Source: Hydra vulgaris
Lineage: Eukaryota > Cnidaria > Hydrozoa > Anthoathecata > Hydridae
Length of the DNA: 64,000 nt
Reading direction: 5' to 3'
Assembly: GCF_038396675.1 (NCBI RefSeq)
Contig: NC_088920.1
Span: 65,001,001 to 65,065,000, forward strand
A program made the position numbers and the translations under genes. The notes below the pieces were generated by a model that ran no database searches, was not told where the DNA came from, and was given only the letters and a program-made list of their open reading frames with translations. This document shows positions 52,009 through 64,000 of the stretch, piece after piece (position 1 is the first letter of the stretch; every line of letters starts with the position of its first letter).

Positions 52009-52661
52009 TTATAGCATTCTTTGATGATATATTGTTTCTTGAGCGAAGTCTTCATTTATGTATAGGCCAGTTCCTTTAAAATACTTTACAGTATTGAGAA
52101 TTTTGTTTTTGTCTTGGAAGTTTAAAAGTTTTAAGACTAATGTTCTTGATTTGTTGTCCTTGAATTGTCCAATACGATGAGCTCGTTCAACCACCACTTT
52201 GCTTTGTATTTTCAGTTTTGTTTTGAAAATTTCTTTAACAGCTTTTTCGCAGTCTTCCCAACTTTACTCTGGTGTTTCTTGTAGTCCATTGGTTCTTAAG
52301 TTGTTTCTTCTCGATCGATTTTCTAGATCTATGGATTTTTTATACAATGAATTGATTTCTTTGTCATAGTATTTCTTTATTTGTGATATTTTTTCCGAGA
52401 TGTTATTTTCTTGAAAATTTAGGCTGTCTTTAATGTCACCTAAGTCTTTTTCTATACTCGATATTTTACATTTGTCGTTATTAATGTCTTTCTCCAGCAT
52501 GTCTAATCTATCTGTAATAATTTTGAGATTTTCACTGGTTATTGAGGTAAATGATTTTTCCTGGTCTTTTAATAAATGTTCCATTTCTTTGAGAATACTT
52601 TTTTTATGTTCAACAAGCTTACTTCAAATCATTTTTTTGATGTTTTTTATTGTAATATCCA
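52009..52661 (-). pseudogene. LINE ORF1, L1-type coiled-coil/RNA-binding protein
   Basis: A single frame of about 217 codons with two in-frame stops (near 52628 and at 52264). The N-terminal half is a heptad-like coiled coil (ITDRLDMLEKDI, IKDSLNFQENNISEKI), followed by SIDLENRSRRNNLRTNGLQE and VVERAHRIGQFKD, SRTLVLKLLNFQDK, GTGLYINEDFAQET. That order (coiled coil, RRM, C-terminal domain) is typical of L1-type ORF1 proteins, which bind LINE RNA. Confidence 0.75.
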
Positions 52662-52689
52662 TTTTTTTGTAAAAATTTCTCGCTATCAA

Positions 52690-53059
52690 TTAACACGTCT
52701 TTCTACCGCAAGAGAAGGAGCGCAAAAAAAAAAAAGATAATAGTTTACGAAGATAATAGTTTAAAAAAGAGATAATAGTTTACATATTGTTATAATGTCA
52801 TATTACAATTAATGGTTGTAAAAAAAAAAATATATATATATATATATATATTTATATACATGATATATATTAATATACTTTTTTCTTCCTCCCTCAACAC
52901 CGGCGCATTGGGGAGGGGGATATACAATCAAACTCTTTGTTAGAATAATTTTCTGTAACAACAGCTATCGTATTAAAAACTTTGACAAATTAAAAACAAA
53001 AACACCTATATTCAAATAATTTGAACCTTTACCAAAACTTTTACCAAAATATTTACCAT
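52690..53059. other. Non-coding spacer
   Basis: AT-rich with a short TA tract (52831-52852) and a repeated AGATAATAGTTTA. No gene seen. Confidence 0.5.
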
Positions 53060-53385
53060 TATTTAGGGGAAAGGCGCCCATGATGGCATGGCGCTTATGA
53101 TGGCATATCAGTCATATTTTCATAAAAATTAGTTTTGGTGAAAAAATGATTAGACCTACATGACTATACTGACTTTACATTAGTTTCAGTGAAAATACGT
53201 CCCTTGTGCACAAATATTGTTTTTATAATCAACAAAAATTGGTTTTGGGATGTGCTGTTGTAGTTTTATTCCCTTCATATATTAAGATTGTGATATTATT
53301 ATTAACTGTACAGAAAGGGAGTTTTCATGTATTTCACCCAACTCGTCAGTATGCCATCATCGGATACTCGTCAGTATCCCATGAT

Positions 53386-56065
53386 GGCATACTCAGGGCC
53401 GTACCGAGCCAATTTTTCGCTTCGGGCAAAAAAATAAAATTGCGCCCCCCCTCCCCCACAAAAAAAAAAAAAAGAAGAAAATTAAACGAAAAAAAAGATT
53501 TATTGATCACAAAATTTATCATATCAAGTTATAAGTAAAATTTGTCATTAAGGTTGCACAAACTTTAGTTCAATATCACTTTTCTGGCTTTTCTTGAGGC
53601 AAATTCACTAATGACAACATCAAAATCAATGTTGTTTGCCACTTCATTTTCAATTGAAATTATAGCCAAACTAGACAAACGTTCTTGGCCAATTGTTGAC
53701 CTCATATAGTGTTTTATGAGCCTAAGTTTACTGAAACTTTTCTCACACGTAGCAACTGTGACTGGTATGGTGAGGAAGATGCGAATAGCAATTGTTGTGT
53801 TGGGATAAGCATCGGTCAAAGAATATTTATGAATGAGCTGCAAAATGTCGATCGGGCTAGATTTTTCAAAGTTGTCCATCATTGCGGCAGCTTGATATTT
53901 AAAGCTTGCCATTTCTGACTGGAAATCGGAGAATCTAAATCTGCCTTGTAAATTTGAGATAAATTTGCAGCTTTTTTCTTGAGTTCATCCACTGAACTTT
54001 TAGAGAGTGAATGCCCACTGAGGAAGTCAAAATCAGAGGATACAGCAGACATAGCTTCAAACTGCCACTCAATTTGTGTAACAATGCTGTCAAACACAAG
54101 GTTGCACTGAGATCCGAATTCTGTTTTTGCTGTGAGAAGGCGAGAGTCATCTTCAGCTTCATAAAATGCCATCCGCTTCACTTTGCACTTCTTCTTGATT
54201 GGAAAGCAACCATCAATTCCACTCTGGTTAGCTTTTTCTGTGACATCTTTGATAATGTTGTCCACCTCAACATCTCGAAGATTCTGAATGGAAGCCTTCA
54301 ATCCTTTCATTTTTTTTTGCGGCAATGTCAATTGAAATGGTTTTTGACTGAAGCAGTTTGCTTTCTCGGTCAATTAGAGAAAGAATTTGACATCAGAAAT
54401 CCAACAAACACAAAAAACTGAAATCAATTTGAATGAGAAGTTCTTTTGCACTGCTAACTGTGACAGCATTTGTCATGGGATTGTGGATAATGGATTCCAA
54501 AACTTGAAGAACGTCTTTGATTTGTCTGTGCAATGGTGTGATTGTTTCTTTTTTGGCAGACCATCTTGTGTCACTGATTCCCTTTAATGAGATGGCCAAC
54601 TTTTTCATCAGTTTTTTCCATCTTGACGTGAAGCTTGAAAAAAAGTTAAAGATGGCTTGAACCTTTCCAAAAAACGTAATCATGAGTGGGGAAACCTCAG
54701 CAGTATGAACACCAACAAGATTTAAAGTGTGAGCTGCGCATGGAAAAAATCTTGCTGATTCATTAAGAGAATGGATGCGAACTTTGACGCTATTGTATTT
54801 TCCAGACATATTGGCTCCATTGTCATAGCTTTGGCCCCGGCAATCGGAAATGGTTAGACCATCCTTCTCCAATTTATCAGTTATCTCTGTTGCAAGACCT
54901 TTTCCGGTTTTTTGGTGAGATTCAATAAAGTCCACAAAGCTTTCCTTAATTGTGCAGGTTTCATCACTGATGTGGACATACCTGATGATCTGAGTCATCT
55001 GCTCTTTGTGGGAGGCATATGGAGTGCAGTCAAACAGAATAGAGTAGTATTTAGCTTCTTTGATGTTTGACAAAATTTCGTTCCTGACTTTCTGCCCAAG
55101 TAACTCAATCAGCTCATTTTGAATTCAAGGAGAAAAGTAGGATGTTGTGGTTTTTTTTGCTTTAACGGACACAATGTGTTCAGCCACTAATGGATAATAA
55201 TGGCTAATCAACTCAATTAAGCTCAGAAAAATGCCAATGTTTGTTGACCGATGTATTCTGTTGTTCCCCGAAGGGCAAGATTGTTCTTGGCACAGAACAA
55301 AATTGCATCAACAATCACTTTCAAGATGTCTCTCCACTTTTTCATCTCTCCACTGATAACTCTCTGCAGATCAGAATTCAGGGTCTTTCCTTCTGTGAAG
55401 TTTTTTTCAAGAGTTTTCCAATCAGAATAGTATCTTTGGTGTTCATTGCTGTTTTTATGGTCAGGAATTCTTGGGTTTAGTTTTTTCCAGTCACAAAACC
55501 CTTTGTAAATTTCTGAGAAATTGTTGGTTTTTGTTGTTGAAAATAACAAACAGCAAAAACAAAATAAAGAATCTTTTTTGTTGCTGTACTGCAGCCAAGT
55601 GCGAACAAATTTTTCACCATTGGAATAAATTTTTTCATACCATTTTGAGCTGAAGTGTCGCATTCTGTTTTCAAAATTACACAGCGTGTTCAAAATTCTC
55701 TTCTGTCTTGCTCTGGCCCATACTCAATCAAAAAGCATCTTGTTTTGTCCGTTATTTACTTAAATTCAGCACCAGATAATTTTTTGGTTCGATTCATAAT
55801 AGAATCATAATGTTCAAAAGTTATCAAAGGTATGTTAGTGTTAAAGGACGCTCTTTTGTTCAGTAAATGAGCTTTAATATTTAGGAGTTTGTGTCAAGAG
55901 GTGGAATTTTAATTAATTTTCTTATCAACAGCAGCAACGCCGTGAAAATTTGTTTCATAAACTGATTATTGTTTTTTTAATTTAATAAAATTTGCGCCCT
56001 CCCAATTTTGGCGCCTCAGGCCGCGGCCCGCCCGGCCCCGCCCTTGGTACGGCCCTGGGCATACT
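53386..56065 (-). mobile_element. hAT transposon with 8-bp TSD
   Basis: The 8-bp repeat GGCATACT flanks 53394-56057. The termini are inverted CAGGGCCGTACC repeats with GC-rich subterminal parts. The length is 2664 bp. The single gene inside, on the minus strand, is a broken hAT transposase. It is inserted in the TTTAGGG element, in which GGCATACT recurs. Confidence 0.88.
53565..55797 (-). pseudogene. hAT transposase (ZMYM/DUF4371-like)
   Basis: Readings from the N-terminus (about 55797): MNRTKKLSGAEFK; a TTF/BED-like zinc-finger region (RHFSSKWYEKI, FVRTWLQYSNKKDSLFCFCC); DLQRVISGEMKKWRDILKVI; catalytic-domain parts SILFDCTPYASHKEQMT (first Asp), DCRGQSYDNGANMSGKYN (second Asp), CAAHTLNLVGVH (C-x2-H) and ISDTRWSAK; and the C-terminal dimerisation region TIPVTVATCEKSFSKLRLIK with RLSSLAIISIENEVA. 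Frameshifts near 55250 and 54380 and a stop near 55128, among others, make it non-functional as given. Related sequences have been domesticated as ZMYM-type host proteins, but nothing here suggests that. Confidence 0.82.
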
Positions 56066-56571
56066 GACGAGTTGGGTGTGTTGCAATATTGACGAGTTAG
56101 GAAAACCTTTTTTTTTTTATAAGAAAAACTTATTTTTAAGTTAATTAAATAAAAAGAAATGCTCCAAAAGTTTTTTTTGGTCCAAAAAATACATAAAACG
56201 CGATATATCCTATGCGAATGCGCGAAATTTTACAATGCTGCTGTGTAGTATGAAATGGTAAATTAGGGTTGTTCCGAGTAATTTCTGGCTTTTCAGAGGG
56301 AAGACTTCTTGGTTAAATGAAATCGTCAAGTTGCCCTTGATTCTAACCAGCCACATCCTCCCCTTTGCCATCATAGGCAGTGATTGCCTATAATGGCATA
56401 CTTGTTCTTTTTTTTTTAAATAGGAATAACTTAAAAACTCTAAGATTTTTTATTGTTATACATGAAACAAGGAATGTACCCATATCAAAACTTTTATTAT
56501 TGGTCTTGAAGATACTGAACAATAAAGCTTTAAAGTTAAGAATGCTATCATAGGCACCTTTTCCCTAAATA

Positions 56572-57149
56572 AAATGTATTTGCTTTTTGCAAATACATCT
56601 CATATATATGAGGCACACAATCTCATAATAACAAAGTTTATTGTAAGAATCTCCACTTAAATTACATTCTGTAAAAAAGCAGTTCAATATTTGAAAGGGT
56701 ATGATATCATAAACTTTCACATAAAACCCGAAATGCTAGAGGCCGCAATAGTTAACGGAGAAAGAAATATAACACGAAATATAAAACGGCACTTCAACAA
56801 CAAACAATAGACGTAATCAGTACCAACCAATTCAAAAATCAAATAGGATGAACATTCTAAATACCAACTTTTATTATGTTTGTATGTTTCTGAATTACAG
56901 TTGCAAACTCTACATAAGTCTTCATAACTTCACAAACTTTGATATAAGAATTGTCACTATCACATTTTTTTAATGTAAATATTAAAACCCCTATTTAAAC
57001 TTAATGTAAAAATAAGCCGCGAAAAATCTGGTTTCTCAATATTTTAACAAATTAGGTCTTGTAATTATAGAAAGCCATGGTTACGGTATATTTTATTGTA
57101 AGAACCACTCTATCTTTTAACTTACCCCTCTTATCTAGCTTTCTTAGGT
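56572..57149. other. Non-coding stretch
   Basis: AT-rich DNA with no recognisable gene or repeat ends. Confidence 0.5.
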
Positions 57150-57335
57150 TCCATCATTCTTTTTTTCTACCAATACTACCACGGGCGCTGCTCAAGCGAG
57201 TTGTCATCACTTGTTCTATCAATTAAATCACGCGCGACTTGTCATTCAACAAAATCGCATCCTTTTATTGTAACAGTAACTTAATGCTTAAAAACTTTTT
57301 CTTTCCTCGAAACATCGATGGTTTGATTCTCTCCC
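57150..57335 (+). mobile_element. LINE C-terminal fragment
   Basis: The plus strand reads FFYQYYHGRCSSELSSLVLS and CHSTKSHPFIVTVT, the typical C-terminal tail of a CR1-like LINE ORF2. Truncated at both ends. Confidence 0.5.
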
Positions 57336-57530
57336 ATCTTCATGTATTCCTGACTCATAAAATTTAGAATTTTTTAAGTCTGTCTATAGTCATAAGAATA
57401 AAGAGACTGGAAACACGGCCTGGGAACAATAGTTTTAGCGTTGATGTTAAGTTCTTATACCCAGCCTACTTTAAGGCGCAAAACAAACAATTTTTTATAA
57501 AGAGTTTAAATAAAAGTGTAAAAAAAAACA

Positions 57531-57586
57531 ATGCCTGCAGCAAATTGTTCCATATATGGTTGTACTCTTCTCGTTTTCGCATGGTA
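57531..57586 (+). pseudogene. THAP-domain N-terminal stub
   Basis: An ATG followed by [10 protein letters not shown], the classic start of a THAP zinc finger (M-P-x-x-C-x4-C). The finger is cut after about 15 residues by a TA tract. It lies upstream of P-element transposase remnants on the same strand, as expected for a THAP/P-element protein. Confidence 0.5.
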
Positions 57587-57589
57587 TAG

Positions 57590-57592
<3 letters not shown>

Positions 57593-57678
<86 letters not shown>
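57593..57678. repeat. (TA)n microsatellite with inverted flanks
   Basis: A TA tract flanked by TGGTATAGC and its inverse GCTATACCA, a small TA-centred palindrome. Confidence 0.9.
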
Positions 57679-57679
<1 letters not shown>

Positions 57680-57696
57680 CTATACCATGAGAAAAC

Positions 57697-58682
<986 letters not shown>

Positions 58683-59464
58683 TTACCCCTCCACATCTTC
58701 TAAAAACAACAAGAAACTGAGCACGTAGCAGACATTTTTAAAGAAGACTAAACATGTGATTTACATCTAATTCTAAAATTATCATATGAACACATTAAGT
58801 TATGAACTTATTCTATTATGAACGTCAAATTGGTAGCTCAAGTTCTTAGCACTACTGTGAGTAAAGTCCTTTTTATCTACGAATCTTCAGATGCTTTTGC
58901 TACAACTAACTTAGGTTCAATGATTGACAGTTTTTTTTGATATTATGAATATTAGTTGTCATATGGAATAAATTTAAAAGTCAAAGCCATTCTCAGTCCC
59001 ATTTTAAGCCAGTTAAAACGATAGTCATCTATTGATGACAATCGTTTTAACTGGCTTAAAACAGAATTTTTGCCATATTTTGAAAAGTGATTAAACTCCA
59101 TCAATAAACCTCAAGGTAATTTTACTCTAAACGATAGATGTAAAGTGTTTATATCGTGGTAAACCTATGAAGGAATTAAAATTACTATTAATTCTGCTGT
59201 TGAGTTTATAAAATTTTTACTTTCTAATGATGTGTCTTATGTATTAACAAAAAGATTTTGTCAAGATCCACAAGAAAATTAATATAGACATCAACGCCAA
59301 ATTGGTTTTCGCAAGGATAATCCATCTGTCTGTGATTTTAGCTATAATGATGATACCATTCAAAATGAAAAAGTCTTCAGACCTATAAAAGATGGCAATT
59401 CTAAGAAGATATTCACTTTGAGATTAATGAAGAGCCAGTACCATGCAGAAAGCGAATAAAAACT

Positions 59465-59860
59465 TCTCTATAATACACCTATTTAAACGGCTATTTTCAT
59501 AACCACAAATTGTTAAAACACATTATTGGCTAAATGAACAGATACTTTATTACCCAATATTGATTTGTTTGATCAACAAAAGATTAATACATCTAAGTAA
59601 CATTATACTAGGTTGTAACTATGTAAAATTTATTTTCTTTTCTTGCTTGAATAGATTGACAGTATAAGCAGGGGCGGCATAGTGTATCGCACAATTTAAG
59701 GCTAAAATTTCATAATTATTAGCTATTAAAAATAGTTAATCATTATATTCATTAAATATTCAAAGCATAATTATTAACGAAGTAAAAAAATTTTAACAGA
59801 TGATAGCCTTGAGTTGTTAACCGGAATATTTCGTACAATTCCGTAAAAATAAAATTCTTT
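59465..59860. other. Non-coding stretch
   Basis: No gene seen. Two CG-containing motifs close to the next element (TTTCGTAC, TTTCGAAA) resemble those in the motif-rich region right of it. Confidence 0.45.
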
Positions 59861-59861
59861 C

Positions 59862-62800
59862 GAAACACAGTTTGTAGATTTTTGACCTAACCCCAACGAA
59901 AACACCCGGAAAAATCCTTTTGAGGGATGATAGTACATACCAATAGGAGTTCATAGCAATAAATCTTAAAATCAGGGATTACCGTCCGTGGGACTTTTTT
60001 GCGTTTAAAGTTCTAAATTAGAGTGAAAGTTAGTTTTCTTTATTTTCCGAATTCAATAATTAGTTTTACAAAAAACTTTATAAAACAAAAAATGTTCTAC
60101 ATAAAATTCTAAACAACTCTTATCTTATTCATATTTTCACAAAAACGTGTTTTTAACCTTCAAAATTCGAGACAAAAAATTGGCATTTTGTCTACCATAA
60201 TGTCACGCTGAAAAAATATCTTTTACAACCATCGTGTGACACTGAAAAACAATTTTTTGACGATCTCATCTAGTCGCACGGAAAAACAACGCTTTGTTTT
60301 GGGAAATGGCACTTGAAAATCTTGACTAAGTTTTAACTTTTGACTCATTACGACTAAAATGCCTAATGCATCAAAAACACATGATAAATGCAAAAAATCT
60401 GTATGTGTTGTGTGCATGAAAAAAAGTGATAGAGAACTGAGAGTTGCAGCAAAGGAAAAGATTCTTCAATTCATTGAACCTGATTTAGACTTCAATGATG
60501 ACAAGGTTCCATTAGGAATTTGTTTGATTTTAACTTGGAAAATTGGATGGCTCCATGAAAAAAGTTCCAACACTTTTTAACTTTCAGAACATCTTAAAAA
60601 AGCCTTCAACTCGCTCATCACTTATTTGTGATTGTTTGATCTGCCAAATAGGTAAACTGAGAGGAAAGGAGCAACATCCTCTGAACAAACTTGAGGACTC
60701 CTCTGAAAAATCAATCAAGTCTGAAAACCAGAGCGTTGAAAAGAGATGCACCAAATGTCTTTCATTAATTGGTCGTGGACTCCCTCACAGCTGCACACCA
60801 GGGACTCGCCATGAAACTTTGAAAAAAATTGCTGAAGCTGATGGAAAGGGCGCAGAGCTAGTAGCTTCAATAGTTATTGCTTCAAAAGATTCATCTCCTA
60901 ATGGAACAATTCGCCTAACTCAACAAGCTGGAGGCAAAGCCATTCCATTGCGAAGAGGGGCATCAGTAGCACAACAGCTGTTCAAAACCCCGCTTTCTAC
61001 TCAGGATATGGTTCACATTCAGCAAAACACTGGACTCTCCAATAATGGTATGCGAAAGCTTGGCTCCACTTTGAATCAAATCAGTCCCTTACGGTTGGTA
61101 GAACCCAACTTTCAACTGAAATTTGCTCAGGCAGGATAAAAAGTAGCAGACCACTTTACAATTAGCAGCATGAACCTGTCAGAAGACAACCAGACCAGGG
61201 AGGTTGTGCACTGCCATAGTCTCATTGACCTCAGTGTCAACGTACAAGTTTCAAGAAACTTGGGAGATTCAGTCATCTTGAAGCTGGGAAAAGATGGGGG
61301 TGGATCATTTGTGAAGGTCAGTTTCACTCACATTGAACTGGAAAAGAATGAGTTGGAGCCACAAAGTCCTGTTCAAAAAAACATGAAACTAACTTCTCCA
61401 CTTTCAGCCAAAGTAACAAGTGTCAAGCAGCAAATGCTTGTTGCTCTCTCTCAAGACACACCTGAAACTTACCAGAATGTCAAGCAGATTTTTGGTCTAA
61501 TCAAAATCCATGAGAAACCTTTGCTAGACTCTTTGGTTATTTCCTGTGATTTGAAGCTTGCTAACATTCTCTGTGGAATTCAATCACATAGTAGCAAACA
61601 CCCTTGCTGCTGGTGTGAGGCAGAGAACACAAACCTCATCAGATGTGGCCATCCAAGAACCTTTGGTCAAATTCGGAAGCAATTTGCAGAGTTCATAAAA
61701 CCAGGCGGTGACATTCGCAAGTCTAGAGATTTCAAAAATGTTGTTCATCTGCCCTTGCTTGATTTTCATGATGACATGCTTGTGCTGGAAGTCATCCCAC
61801 CTATGAAGCTTCATCTACTTCTTGGTGTGGTCAACCGTCTCTTCAAAAACCTCTGAGATCTTTGGCCAGATGCAAAGCAATGGACAACCACACTGCACTT
61901 TTCTATTCAACCATTCCATGGGGGCCATTTTAATGGAAATGATTGCCTTAAGCTGCTGAGAGGATTAGATTGCTTGAAGCAAATTGCAGAGCAAAAGCAC
62001 TTCAAACAGGCCGATGGATTTATTCAAACTTTGTCTCTGTTCAAAGATGTTATTACATCTTGTTTTGGAACCACTTTGGATCCTGATTTTGAAGCAAAAA
62101 TTGAAAGCTTTAAAAAGAGCTACATTAATCTTCCAGTCTCTATTACTCCCAAAGTACATGCTGTCTTTCATCATGTTCCTCAGTTCATCAAGAGAAAAAA
62201 TATGGGACTAGGACTTTTCAGCGAACAAGCAACTGAGGCTCTTCACTCAAATTTCAAGCCCTTCTGGGACAGATACAAAAAAAATCCAGAGAATCCTGAT
62301 TTTTCCAAGCATCTCCTCTCTTGTGTCATTGAATACAATAGCAAAAAAATCTAGTCTCAGCAAGCCAATGGTAAGTTATAGCTACAGATTGCTAAGTTGC
62401 ATCTTAAAAAAACGTAAATTTGGGGGAAAGATCAAAAATAATTTCAAAGAATAATCCAAAGCTTTTTTTTCAGTTTCCTCTAGAACTAAAGGAAAGGTAA
62501 CAAGAAAGAACAAAAATGTCAAAGAATCAAGTGAGAACGAGCCAAACCCAATGAAGTTGAAGAAGAATATTCGAACTTATAGAAAAATGTTTTTTCAAGG
62601 AAAACTAATCAAATTTTGGAAAATATGAATAAGATAAGAGTTGTTTAGAATTTTATGTAGAACATTTTTTGTTTTATAAAGTTTTTTGTAAAACTAATTA
62701 TTGAATTCGGAAAATAAAGAAAACTAACTTTCACTCTAATTTAGAACTTTAAACGCAAAAAAGTCCCACGGACGGTAATTTATTGCTATGAACTTTTATT

Positions 62801-62880
62801 GGTATGTACTATCATCCCTCAAAAGGATTTTTCCGGGTGTTTTCGTTGGGGTTAGGTCAAAAATCTACAAACTGTGGAAA
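59862..62880 (+). mobile_element. 3.0-kb DNA transposon with ~270-bp TIRs
   Basis: 59866-60141 and 62618-62876 are inverted copies; both ends begin CACAGTTTGTAGATTTTTGA. GAAA flanks both ends as a possible 4-bp duplication. The left copy has about 15 extra bases near 59970. One transposase gene lies between them on the plus strand. The superfamily was not recognised with certainty; see the gene entry. Confidence 0.82.
60359..62354 (+). pseudogene. Transposase with RAG1-core-like layout
   Basis: About 660 codons, mostly in one frame. There is a frameshift near 60530, a TAA at 61137 and a TGA at 61854. The N-terminus is Cys-rich: SVCVVCMKKSD, LICDCLICQIGK, KRCTKCLSLIGRGLPHSC. Possible catalytic segments: LGKDGGGSFVKVSF (Asp), SLVISCDLKLANILCGIQ (Asp), HPCCWCEAEN (zinc), FHGGHFNGNDCLKLLRGLD, then KVHAVFHHVPQFIKRKNMGL and GLFSEQATEALHSNFK (Glu). 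The H-x4-HVP-x-I-x-R...SE...E order, the preceding NGN and the C-x2-C are placed as in the RAG1/Transib catalytic core. Homology is my inference. Similar transposase-like proteins occur repeatedly in cnidarian and arthropod genomes. Confidence 0.6.
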
Positions 62881-63330
62881 GGGTATAGAGAATCAGGAAT
62901 TTTTTTTTTTCGTACCGAATTTTACGAAACAAAAAAAACCGTCGATGTTCATTTCGCAAATGCTACTTACGAAATGTAGCCTTTCGCAAGTTGAATTACG
63001 AAATAGAACTATTTCGCTACATACGAAGGTAGTGCTTACGAAAGTCGCACTTGCGAAACGAGCTCTTTCGCTAAACGACGTTTTGAAATCTATAAAAAAA
63101 TTTTGTTAGTCAAATGGATATAATTGGGATAAATACAATTTTTATATACCAAAATGTTTATAATAAAATTTTATTTTCAGTATTGCAACATATGAACATT
63201 TTAAGGTTTTATTTTTTAAAATAGTGATTAAAAACCAAATTTCTTTTGAAACGAAACTCTTTCGCACTGCAACTAGCGAAACAGTTCTTATCGGGAAAAA
63301 ACTTACGAAACGCGGCATAATAAATATATT
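62881..63330. repeat. Cluster of GCGAAA/TTTCGC motifs
   Basis: Some fifteen occurrences of TACGAAA, GCGAAA or their inverse TTTCGC in about 430 bp, mostly before 63080 (e.g. CTTACGAAATGTAGC, CTTGCGAAACGAGC, CTCTTTCGCTAAACG). CG dinucleotides are otherwise scarce in this window. No reading frame convincingly explains it. Confidence 0.6.
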
Positions 63331-64000
63331 TAATTACGTTTTATAAATCGAATACGTATAATTAACTAAGTAATTAAAATACTAATTTTTTATATGATAC
63401 TGATAAGTTTCAGTTTTAAACTTCTATAAAGGAATCAAGACTTTCATAAAGTATACTTTTTAGAATGTCATTTAATGAATAAAAATTAAATAATGAAGAT
63501 AACTTGAATAACGTTAACATACGAATGCAATTGCGAAATCGGGAAATAATTCCTTTGTTGAAATCAAAAAAGACCTAATTTAAGTGATGAATGCTAAAAC
63601 TTAATTATATAATAAAATGCCTAAAAATAGCTCTTACTTGATTTCAAATAGTATAATTTTATGTTTGGTCAGTTTCAATTTTTTAATTTTTGAGGTGCTC
63701 TGCTATATGCTCCTTTGCTTTTATTACCTCAATAACAGCAAGTGAATTTAAAAAAATTTAAACACATCCTTTTCAATGATTTTTTCTTAAATGTTTTCCT
63801 TAATAAATAAAAAAAGTACGGGTGGGAAGGGCATTTGTTGTCCCTTGTACCATTGGCCCTGGAAAATGCTTTGATTTTCAACATCACAACGTTTTTGGGA
63901 CTATACAATTGCTGAAAATTTTAAAGCTTTAGCTGTTTCGGAGAGAAGTAAAAAATTAGTTGCGAGATTTTGTAGCAAAAAAACGGGTACGTACAATACG
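63331..64000. other. Non-coding stretch at the right edge
   Basis: AT-rich; no gene or element ends recognised. Confidence 0.45.

Larger units (their letters stand above)
47970..52670 (-). mobile_element. LINE with L1-type ORF1, endonuclease and reverse transcriptase
   Basis: A nearly full-length minus-strand LINE: ORF1 (52661-52009), endonuclease (51869-50990), connection and reverse transcriptase (50360-48780), then a 3' UTR ending in an A-run (T-run on the plus strand at 47972-47985). It sits in the older LINE to its left. A second, short LINE 3' end is inserted at 50529-50985. All ORFs are broken. Confidence 0.75.
53060..56571. mobile_element. Small element with TTTAGGG TIRs and TA target duplication
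   Basis: The ends at 53062 (TTTAGGGGAAAGGCGCC...ATGATGGCAT) and 56569 (inverted, TTTAGGGAAAAGGTGCC...ATGATAGCAT) form a TIR of about 28 bp, flanked by TA on both sides. Without the nested hAT it is only about 0.85 kb and has no coding region. Inside, ATGATGGCAT and ACTCGTCAGTAT motifs recur. The TA duplication would fit Tc1/mariner-like mobilisation, but this rests on two bases. Confidence 0.55.

Noticed and set aside
53565..55797. Domesticated hAT-derived host gene
   Set aside because: Intact terminal repeats and TSD together with stops and frameshifts point to an ordinary dead transposon copy.

Overview
The window looks like genomic DNA of a cnidarian, most likely Hydra or a close relative. 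It is very AT-rich, full of long (TA)n tracts, and packed with old DNA transposons and LINEs of kinds common in hydrozoan genomes. There is no operon-like packing; the one recognisable host gene has small exons, GT/AG introns and one giant exon. Species assignment is an inference.

Region 1 (1-33.1 kb, minus strand) holds one host gene, a RanBP2/Nup358-like nucleoporin. From 33109 down to 23150 there are three short TPR exons (68, 42 and 72 nt). One of them, the 42-nt exon, is present twice. All are joined by phase-matched splice sites. The 72-nt exon is followed by an intron of 368 bp and then by a single open exon that begins at 22781 and runs off the left edge. That exon is a tandem array of a 1599-bp (533-codon, in-frame) unit: 14 complete copies and part of a fifteenth. 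Each unit encodes one Ran-binding domain, three RanBP2-type zinc-finger modules and four FG motifs. If the copy number is real, the protein would carry at least 15 Ran-binding domains, against four in vertebrate RanBP2. Single-copy indels break the frame in most units and look more like consensus errors in an unpolishable repeat than like decay, but this cannot be settled from the sequence.

Region 2 (23.2-34.2 kb) is the intron space of that gene. It contains an 8-bp-TSD hAT-like element with a LINE inside it, a tandem duplication carrying the 42-nt exon, LINE fragments, tRNA-like SINE pieces and TA tracts.

Region 3 (34189-46273) is a 12.1-kb Mutator-like (MULE) transposon with GC-rich terminal inverted repeats and a perfect 9-bp target-site duplication. 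It carries a broken multi-exon transposase, a PHD/Ulp1-protease gene, a 2-kb subterminal minisatellite made of TIR-like motifs, and nested LINE and Helitron-helicase fragments.

Region 4 (46.3-64 kb) is a graveyard of nested elements: a CR1-like LINE interrupted by a LINE with an L1-type ORF1, a hAT element (8-bp TSD) inside a small TA-flanked element, a P-element/THAP remnant caught in a 986-bp palindrome, and a 3.0-kb element with ~270-bp terminal inverted repeats whose transposase layout recalls the RAG1 core. All transposase genes seen here carry stops or frameshifts, so none looks autonomous as it stands.
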